From NCBI GenBank assembly GCA_965644295.1, contig CBFFRP010000135.1:1-38849 (forward strand): a DNA stretch of 38,849 nucleotides, written 5' to 3'. This DNA is from Paraphysomonas bandaiensis. Its lineage: Eukaryota; Chrysophyceae. The notes below the pieces were generated by a model that was not told where the DNA came from, made no database searches, and was given only the letters and a program-made list of their open reading frames with translations. Shown here in pieces: positions 30,713 through 38,849 of this stretch (its first letter is position 1; each line of letters begins with the position of its first letter). The position numbers and the translations under genes were made by a program.

Positions 30713-32460
30713 CTTCAGCAATGGTGGTTAAGTCAGAGCTTGTTATTTATTTGTGCAGGATTAGTTAAAGGTTTGGTGGGAATGTACTGAATAGGGTTCA
30801 TAAAGGTACCTACTATTTTTGAGATAGTATAGTTGCTTATTACTTCTCTTGGGTTTGTGTACATTAAAAGTATATTGAGATTGAACAAAGTTTAGCAGTA
30901 GTTGGTAGTATGATAAGAGAGGTGAATAGTAGTCGTGGTCGAATCAGATAATATAAGTATTAAGGCCTAATAAAGGGTTGAAATGTGCCGGGACCAGGGC
31001 CTGGTAACCATCAATGGCAATCATTAATAAATATATCCCGGCAATTATAATGTCCATTAAGGCCATTACCATTAATGGTTTCCAGGCCCTGAGCAGGGCC
31101 TATCCGTACCAGGGCCCAGCAGGGCTGCGTAATAATTTATTCTTAACTAATTGACGCAGGTTGTAGTCAATTAAAATATAATTAATATTATTTGTTGCCG
31201 AAGCTTTCTTTCTCCATCCAGTGTGCTTAATATGTAGAGGTTACTCCATCCAAAACTCTCATTTCGACTCAGAACACCTTTTTTACAGGGCACTCACGGC
31301 ATTGCCAAGTCTCGACTGCAACTTTTCAAAGAACACTCCTTGTGCAATGTCTTCTCGTACAGTACCACATTATTTTTTTAAAATGAGTTATATGTCTTCT
31401 CTAGTCTAGTCGTAAAACTTGTTTTTTCTATACATAAACAATAAACAACATGCATTGACTGCAGTCATATCAGCAATTTCGATATAATATCATAACTATA
31501 TTCGTATTACAACAGTATCAATTATCAATATTGAGATCTGCTTCACACAGGGAAAGGTCTGTGTGTGCTGCTGCAGTTGTCTGACTTTCTGGTAGATGTC
31601 GTCACCATAAAGCACCTTCATTCTAGTAGCCCATCGAATTGTATAATCCGTCTCTCAGTATCAGAATGAAAACCTTTGAACACAAGTTACTGATCCTAAC
31701 ATATAGTAATTAAACCTTTACCAGCTATATATAAGCAACCTTATGACAAACTCGGAAAAAATATTCAAATTTTGGACTTTTGAAAGAAAGCTATTTTCTA
31801 CTACGGGTATATTTAATGTAAATTTATTGTATATACCGAAATGTTTTAATCGAATAGTTTTGCAAGAAATTTTCATAATAAAAATAAAGTATTTTAATAA
31901 AATATATATATTAACAAAATATATACTCTTTATAAGTGGTTACCGTGCGTCTTAACTTTGTAATACATAGCACTATAGTATGCGTAATTATTAATATATA
32001 ATATATAAAATGTTACCGTTACATTCTCACGTTTCTGACCTGTAACTAATGTCTCTAAAACATGTTCTCTTTACACCTACTATATTACTTATTGCAAAAC
32101 AAATCAAAACTCAACTTAAATGAGATTTTCAAAACTTCACCAGGTTTTGATTCAAATATATTTTGAAACCTACTTTATTTTATTAATACTATGTGACCAA
32201 TCTAACAAATTGATTTTCATTTACGAGATATTTCAAGTTTCATTAGTCAGAAAACATGCCATAAAAGTATAAATCTGGCCTAACAAAACACTCTATACTT
32301 ATCCAAGCACTTTAGTCATCCCTCAATAAGTAAATAAGTATAGCGCAACATAGTATACGATAAGTTATCTGATTTCTACTGTTAACTCTTTTAGTTTTCT
32401 ATATTGTCAGTAAATAATATATTATATCTAGTTGTTATTTAGTATTTCACTGTCATCAGT
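30713..32460. other. Intergenic stretch, no supportable gene
   Basis: AT-rich, especially 31750-32450. Short ORFs (for example 31221-31409 and 31743-31955) have no support. It contains the hairpin given next and the likely 3' untranslated regions of the convergent CCDC174-like and SWEET genes. Confidence 0.6.
30995..31091. repeat. Imperfect inverted repeat around CAGGGCCTGG
   Basis: The arm 30995-31018 (CAGGGCCTGGTAACCATCAA) is mirrored by 31062-31091 (CATTAATGGTTTCCAGGCCC). A further CAGGGCC occurs at 31094 and CAGGGCCC at 31110. It could form a hairpin; function unknown. Confidence 0.5.
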
Positions 32461-34051
32461 CTACACTTCGTCTTCGTGAATTTGTGCAAGTGAATCATCA
32501 CTTGCAGAAGAAATGACAGATTGATTAGCTACCCCTCTGGGCGACAAGTCATTATCTACATTTGTCCAAGATAAAATTCCCGTGGCAGCATCCGCAGATC
32601 TATATCTTCTGGGTTTAGCAGGCACAGGGAGGTTGTCCACCATTGTACTACTTCGAAGTATTCCATTACGCGCATTTAATTCGACGTTTTCGGCACCCGT
32701 ATCTTCCTTTGTGGATAACGCTATTGTTGACGAAATCATCTCTGAAACATTGACACTATCAGATGTAACAACAACTGGAGTCGAACAACTAGAGTTTAGC
32801 GCGTCGTGGAGAGGGGATTCAACTGCGCTATATGCGTATTCCTGAACAGAAGGTAGGGTGGGCTCAAAAGAAGACATCGCGCTGGATAAAACCCCAATGA
32901 TATTAGTAGGTCCCTCATATGTGTTTATTTCATTCGTGCTCTCTAACGCTACAATGGAGGCGGACGATAGTGACGGGCCAAACGGCGCAAGGAAGCTTGA
33001 TGCAATGTCGAGTATGCTGCTGGCGGCAGAGTGAGTACTGTCATCAAAACCAGTAGCCTCGGTAGTCATAGTTTGCAATTCTATATAGACACAGTTTTAA
33101 ATTCTAGTGTATACAGACAATAGTAGCCATACCTTCAGTCACCATTCCGGCCAGGCTTAACCCAATACCAGCTTCATCAGTCCCACTTAAAATAGGTCCA
33201 TTATCTACAGCGCGAAGTCGGTTGTTTGCCTCAAGGTCACCGGCTGAAAATAATGCGTCATTCGTGCCTTCGTTACTAACAGTGACCGAAATAGATCGAT
33301 GCGACATAGTAGGAAGCGTTGAGACAGACCGCTCAGAATCATTAAATGGGATATTCACAACATTGGTGTAAGATCCACTATTCTTTTTAGCTACATAAGC
33401 CATTCGATCAAAATAGAATTTCAGACACAACTGAATTACAGTCAACATAAGCCCAAAAGCGCTTGGAACCCAGACATTATAATCACGAATGCCAAAAAGG
33501 CCATACGACGACCACAGAATGCACCCAACCATATTAAGCGCAAGAGTAGGAAAATATAAGCTAGACGCATCTTTAGTCTGCAATATTTGAACAAGACTGG
33601 AAAGTGGAGAAAAATAATAAATTATCGTGGTCGCACTAGCTATATAGCCTATAAAGGATATCGACAGGCTAAGATCCTTGATAACAACCCCAACCATAAA
33701 CGCTACAACTATCCATACAGCAGAACCAAATTGGAGAAGTTTCCCCATATTCCTGGCAGCTGCTCGTCTGTTTTGAACTCCGAGTAGATAAAGAGCTGAT
33801 ATGATGGAATAGAAGTTAATTATCGTTCCGAATAACACACTCAGCATTAGATAAAAATTTCCCAGCGCAGTGGAATATATCATCCAGCCGAAACAGCTGA
33901 AGAAGCAGACAACAATAGGAGTGGGATTCATTGTTCCTAAACTCTGCAAACGATTGCATTCTAGCATTGCTTTGAAAGGGGACGACAGCTGGATGCTTGA
34001 AATGAATACACCCAAGATTGGGGTTACCGTATAGAGCATAAACTCGCTCAT
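32461..34051 (-). CDS. SWEET-family sugar transporter with long cytosolic tail
   Basis: Exon 1 is 34051-33133 and exon 2 is 33080-32461; the 52-nt intron (GTATGG...TATATAG) interrupts a codon after its first base. 512 residues. Two MtN3/SWEET repeats give seven membrane segments near 8-26, 43-62, 66-88, 108-124, 131-155, 165-187 and 193-213. Family marks include LSSP in TM1, NPTPIVVCFFSCFGWMIYS in TM2, YFSPLSSLVQILQTKDASSL in TM5 and its loop, and the W..YGLFGIRDYNVW segment. SWEETs are facilitators that move mono- or disaccharides down their gradient across plasma or internal membranes. The Ser/Thr-rich tail of about 290 residues is far longer than in most family members and may be a phosphorylated regulatory region. 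It is divergent to the UBE3C-like gene. Confidence 0.9.
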
Positions 34052-34815
34052 GACTTACACTGGTAGAGTGTAGTGGTGTGAGATATGATTTAATGTTAAG
34101 ACCTTTATACTCCATTACGGAAGCTTCTATATCACAACTGACATTTTCTTCAACATTTTAGTGGACCAGTGCACTTGTTTACACAGTTATGGTGGTGGCA
34201 TGCTACTGCAACAGATGTGCAAACACATGTTATTGGGACGAACGGATCTTCTTACAACTATCACTCAACCGTCAACGACTTCGAATAGAAGCACTGAAAA
34301 AATGCCAAAAAAGCATACAAGAATAGATAGTGTGCAGATTTGTTCATCATTTATTCATCATTTTTTCAGCGATGACTTTTCGATGAAATAAATGTGTTAT
34401 GTATGCATGTAAGCATGGGTATATGATATGAACAAAAATGACAAAAAGTGAAAAACCCATAAAAATTAGGAACATCGTATCAGCAATCAGCATCTCATTT
34501 TTCGGAATCAAATTAATTGAAGGAAATATACTCTATATTACTGAAGTACAACTACGGCTGGAATACAGATAATTGTTGTCTCGATATATGAGGCATCTTT
34601 GAACAAAAATAACAAAAAATTAAAAAAACCATAAGAATTAGGAACATGTACAGTGTAGACTACAGAGGACAAGTTGACATCCCACTACGGCATGTAGCTA
34701 GATGTCGTTCGTCTCTCGAGGGTGATGCTGCAAGGAATTCGCACAGTAAGAGCCTTCATTACACACACATTTAATGCGAACATCGCATCTGGTTATTTGA
34801 TTCGCCACCAGTTAA
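34052..34815. promoter_or_regulatory. Divergent intergenic region containing repeats
   Basis: 764 bp between the start codons of the SWEET (minus) and UBE3C-like (plus) genes. No coding signal. The repeat block at 34430-34647 occupies the middle, leaving the flanking 170 and 380 bp as the likely promoter sequence. No clear TATA box. Confidence 0.4.
34430..34647 (-). repeat. Dispersed repeat, copy 2, with flanking direct repeats
   Basis: 34478-34613 is the inverted partner of 29281-29412. It is bracketed by a direct repeat of about 47 bp: 34430-34476 and 34601-34647 both read GAACAAAAAT.ACAAAAA, then CCATAA.AATTAGGAACAT, so about 171 bp is partly duplicated in tandem. Confidence 0.75.
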
Positions 34816-37800
34816 ATGTTTGATGGGCAGAGTAAACAGAGATATGTGTCCGCTGCGGGGAAGAAGAGAGACATCTCGCGTGCCCATATATTACACGATA
34901 CCAGAATACAGCGTGAGAACAGAGTATGTGATTTGATATCATGCGATCTACGTGTAACGTCATAGTCTAGGCGATCGAAAAGAAAAGGGCAGGTGCTGCT
35001 GTAGTGATACAGCGCTACGTGAGGCGATTAATTTCAAGAAGACGAAGTGTTGAGACCATACGCAACAAGCTCTCAGGCCAAGTGAACACAATCACCAAAA
35101 TTAGCTCGATGATGGAATTCAATGTACCTATTGAATCTGTTATTTACCTGATGAAGGCCTGTCCGTTTTGTTTGTCGCCTAGCAAGAGTTCGGATAGAGA
35201 TTTGTCTCAGCAAGTTACCAATATCGTGTTGAAGTCTTTCCAACATAAAGTGTCTACTTTCAATGTACTGAATATTAGTTCAACTGTCGATATCGATTAC
35301 CGTTACATGTGGCAAATTGTATTATCTTCGTTTTGTCGTTTTGTAATGGATATTTTGACGCAACATATAATAAATGGAGAAGCGGTACCTGTGGTGTGTG
35401 TTGATATTATTGACACTGTTGCGAAGGCATATAAAAGCGGGAGTGGAATCTCGAGGCACGTTTTCACTGGTACTATGCTCCTGATGGGCCCGACACTTGC
35501 CCGCACATTTCGATATGCTCTGCGGGCAGAGCAATCAGCCTACTGTTGTTCTTCATTGGTAGAGGCCGTGAGGATGTCGCTGTGGCTTGATGTAGATCCA
35601 TCTATCAGTAACGTTCTTGGTCTTAAGCCGCTTTACATTGAGGTCTCAAGAGTATTTAGTATATATAGTCTTAGTAACATGTGGTGCAGGATTCTTGGAG
35701 GCACTTCACCTATCAGGTGCTAAGCATACCTAATGTATTTTCTGGTTCGACAGCTGTCTCCTACGTCGAGCAGGTAATGTGCTCATCCTGCGGAAAACTA
35801 GAAAGCTCGCGTGCTTGGAAGAATGCGCTCCGTCCTCTCCTAAATACAGATAAAGCATTTCCGTTGGACTTGAAGAAACCATCGGTCAAACTAGACCATT
35901 CTATTATCAATGTTGTCACTAATTTCCTTCAATTCGGAATGGCGTATGACTTGAGTCTGTTGCGTTCTGTTCATATATCTCTTTGGGGGTCTTTGGTTAA
36001 TGTAGCACTAAATAAATCTCCGGTGGCCACTGCAGTGTCTGTTTTTTTGTTGGAGATTCAGCAGGATACAGATAGAAATGAAGGGGAAGATGAGATGAGC
36101 GAGGAGGAAGAACATGTCGACCACGGTAGACCTGCTACGTCTAGAGGGACTCTTGGTGTACTTGAAAGTCTAGTGGAGAGATACAGGAGATGGGCTATAC
36201 GTGCGGAAAGGTGTTGCGAGACTGACTGTTCAGTCAATTCCCTACAGTCTCTGTTGGCTTTGTTGACATCACCCCAGGTACTCAATGTATGCACCGATGT
36301 ATGTGCGACATGGTCCTCTGATAGCGGCACCATGGAGATTGCCGATGAGAATATTACTTTTCTTGGCGAATTGGAGTTGCTGTCTGCCATGCGATTGCTA
36401 CTGGTTAATTCGCCTGCGGGTACAAGGTAGACGGTGTGCTTTATTATGACTTGATTAACTTAATCTCTAGAGTGGGTCTGGCTGCATCCGAACCTTCTGT
36501 TTCTACCAGTATCGCCAAAGGGTTTGCTTTTCACCGGAGTGCAAACTTGTTGTACGTGCACCGTACTGCATGTGAAGTACGTCTGTTCTTAGTGTTTTTT
36601 TTAGTTTGCGGTCTCTTTTTCATCGAGTGATGAGCTTCGCGCAGACTGTCAGCAATGGGGTGAAGGGTTTTACTCACGGAGAGTTGGAGTACAGCGATGT
36701 AGCGGCCAGCACTCTCCATGTTCTCTTATGTACTCTGTCCCATCAGCTAATGGCGATTGATGATGAGGAGTTTACTGCTAATCAAAAGACCTTATCAATA
36801 AATGAGTTCTCCTCCTTAATTTCATTCCTTAAATCTCTACTTTATGATATGTACTGGGCTCATCCATTGCTGGAAAGATCATATACAGATCTATCGATGG
36901 GCGTAGCTGACAAATTGAGCGATCTGCAGCTTATGTTGGTTGCGTCTAAGGTATTTAATCAACTGGCTGCCAGGAACGAGAGACTACACTTCATCCCTCC
37001 TGATCGGTGGCTTTGGGGTGCCTTAAGCGCATCTGAATTGGAGGTTTTAGGTGAAGGGGACCCTCAGGATGTACAATCAAGCCATGCTTTTGCTATTCGA
37101 AGTGCCAAAGCAAAGACTGTTCTGCAGATGATCCCGCAGGTACAGTACATACAGATATGACATATGCTGACGACCATCGCACTGACAATAGGTTATATCC
37201 TTTGAGAGGCGGGCGACTATATTTCAGCAGCTCTTGGACCTCGACAAAGCTAAGGTAGCTAGTTTTAAAGTTCTGAACTTGTAACATAAATATTATCATT
37301 GTCTAGATCCGGAGCTCAGTGGGATTCTTTTCTGCAATTCGTGTTGAAATCCATAGAGATCGCCTGATTGAATCCGCCTACGACACGCTTCACATGTATC
37401 GATCTGAGTTGAAGCGTGATGTGAAGGTCGTATTTATATCTAATCAAGGAACCCAGGTGTGTAAGTTCATATAACTGATGAAGTATGGTAATTATTTAAT
37501 TTTATAGGAAGCAGGAATAGACGGGGGCGGCCTATTCAAAGAATTCGTGGATGATTTAATGAAGGAAATGGGCGATCCTGCGAAAGGATTTTTTCGTTCA
37601 ACTAATCAACACCTACTTGTTCCGAATCCAACTGTAGGGACTGACAGCGGTCAGAATCTTGAATATTATACGCTTCTTGGACGTATGCTTGGAAAGGCCA
37701 TATACGAGAAAATTCTAGTTGAGCCACAATTTGCTGGTATGTTTCTGAACCAACTTCTCGGTCGCCTGAATCTTATCGACGACTTACCATCCCTTGATTC

Positions 37801-38654
37801 TGAGGTGTATGTCAGCTTATTTCCATTGTCCTTATTAATGATATACTTATAGGTGTATCACTCTCTTTTGAAGTTAAAACGAGATTACCTCTATGGAGAT
37901 GGGGACTTATCTGATCTCCAGTTAAAGTTTGAGGTGGAACTGTATATCGTGTGGTATAAGCGTAGGGTAATTTCTGTTCTTGCAGGCCAGTAGGGAGGGT
38001 ATATCAGCGGATGACCGGAATGGCATTGTGGAATTGATTCCGAACGGATCAAACATTGCAGTTACTCGATCGAACTTAGTGTCGTATATCTACCTGTATG
38101 CCCACTACAAGCTTAATGTTGAAACCGCAAAGCAGAGTAGGGCATTTCTGTCTGGGTTCCGGGATCTGATTCCTGTTGAGTGGATCCGGATGTTCAACTC
38201 CCAAGAACTGCAGCGTTTGATTGGGGGTGATGGGGATAAGCCCCTGGATTTAGTAGCTCTGCAGCACCACTGTACATACTCCGGTGGATACCATCCGTCA
38301 CAGCCGTACATACAGGTATGGTATGACTACTGTTATATTGCTGATGGCCAATGTGTTGATATATAGGAGTTTTGGAAGATTTTAGCCTCATTAAGTCCTC
38401 GAACACAAGGAGATTTTCTCCGATTTGTTACAAGTTGCTCGCGCATGCCACTTCTGGGATTTGGTCAACTCAATCCACCATTCAATATAATGAAGGTTCC
38501 GAAGCACACAGATGATGAATATTCTACAAGTAGGTTGCCCATGGCATCTTCTTGCTTCAATCAGTTTAAATTGCCGCAATATGATTCCGTTGAAGAAATG
38601 CGTGAGAAACTGCTCTATGCCATTCAATCAAAGAGTGGATTTGAGTTGTCTTGA
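34816..38654 (+). CDS. UBE3C/HUL5-type HECT E3 ubiquitin ligase
   Basis: Eleven exons: 34816-34923, 34971-35651, 35690-36426, 36471-36551, 36605-37139, 37192-37254, 37307-37456, 37508-37804, 37853-37933, 37986-38315 and 38367-38654. The ten introns are 38-53 nt, all GT-AG, and the joined frame is open: 1,116 residues against about 1,083 in human UBE3C. The start MFDGQSKQRY is the conserved family start. An IQ motif lies near 46-60 (AAVVIQRYVRR). The HECT domain fills the last 380 residues or so: VISFERRATIFQQ, IRVEIHRDRLIESAYDTL, EAGIDGGGLFKEF, LGRMLGKAIYEK, YSGGYHPSQP and the thioester cysteine C1084 in RLPMASSCFNQFKLP, 32 residues before the end as in UBE3C. The enzyme accepts ubiquitin from an E2 and extends chains on proteasome-bound substrates. 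An acidic insertion lies in exon 3 (EGEDEMSEEEEHVD). Confidence 0.95.
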
Positions 38655-38757
38655 TAAGGGGTTTGTAGATATGGTTATTATATTTCTGACAAGCTAGGTG
38701 TAGATTATAGGGCTAACAATGTGTAATAATCATAAGTAGCTAACCCAAACTATTCGA

Positions 38758-38825
38758 TTAGGGTTAGGGTTAGGGTTAGGGTTAGGCTGTGTTTAGTTGT
38801 GTCAGGGTTAGTGGTTAGGGTTAGG
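38758..38825 (+). repeat. Telomere-like TTAGGG array
   Basis: Four perfect TTAGGG units plus TTAGG (38758-38786), then GTCAGGGTTAGTGGTTAGGGTTAGG as degenerate units to about 38825. The G-rich strand runs 5' to 3' toward the right edge, the orientation of a right-hand chromosome end, but ordinary sequence separates and follows the units, so it is subtelomeric or interstitial rather than a terminal array. Confidence 0.75.
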
Positions 38826-38849
38826 AGCAATACGTAACTGAACGAAGTA

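Noticed and set aside
36577-36604. Alternative 28-nt intron GTACGT...TTTTTTAG in the UBE3C-like gene
   Set aside because: Same acceptor but wrong frame; the donor at 36552 gives 53 nt and restores the frame into SLFHRVMSFAQTV.
36436-36630. Separate 64-codon ORF with a hydrophobic end
   Set aside because: It is intron sequence plus exon 4 of the UBE3C-like gene; the hydrophobic C-terminal part is the T-rich acceptor of intron 4.
1-38849. CRISPR arrays, bacterial operons, rRNA or organellar genes
   Set aside because: No regularly spaced repeats, no rRNA-like blocks, and the gene families and introns are nuclear eukaryotic.

Overview
This window is eukaryotic nuclear DNA, most likely from a unicellular protist. 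The evidence is 16 short spliceosomal GT-AG introns (15 of them 38-57 nt, one 104 nt), eukaryote-only protein families (HECT E3 ligase, SWEET transporter, PH and DysF domains, eEF1A-type GTPase), a chromovirus-like LTR retrotransposon and a short TTAGGG array at the right edge. I cannot name the lineage. The standard genetic code fits: TAA, TAG and TGA all end recognisable proteins.

Layout. 1-1355: degraded minus-strand coding remnant. 1360-9193: complete, very young Ty3/gypsy element with 1,192-bp LTRs, gag and pol, and a GTAG target duplication; it may split a minus-strand gene whose other part lies at 9198-9828. 9829-14475: no convincing gene; it holds a C/T-rich tract with a doubtful long ORF and a 42-bp tandem repeat, then a foldback transposon with 197-bp inverted arms and a frameshifted repeat-borne ORF. 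14476-16047 (-): PH-PH-DysF protein. 16458-17504 (+): RluA-type pseudouridine synthase. 17505-19681: repeats. 19682-20110 (-): small unknown two-exon gene. 20455-26441 (+): a 1,961-residue protein joining an MLKL-like N-terminal helical domain, a pseudokinase, a VWA domain, a long unassigned region and a complete eEF1A-type GTPase. 26442-29663: repeats. 29664-30712 (+): CCDC174-like nuclear protein, three exons. 32461-34051 (-): SWEET sugar transporter with a long cytosolic tail, two exons. 34816-38654 (+): UBE3C/HUL5-type HECT ubiquitin ligase, eleven exons. 38758-38825: telomere-like repeat.

The genes form three head-to-head pairs (PH-DysF/RluA, unknown/MLKL-like, SWEET/UBE3C), so each pair probably shares a promoter region. 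They do not form one pathway. The standout is the MLKL-like pseudokinase-VWA-eEF1A fusion: an arrangement I do not recognise, in which the kinase catalytic residues are lost (HGH for HRD, NIL for DFG) while the GTPase motifs are intact. All gene models come from reading the sequence by eye; no searches were run.
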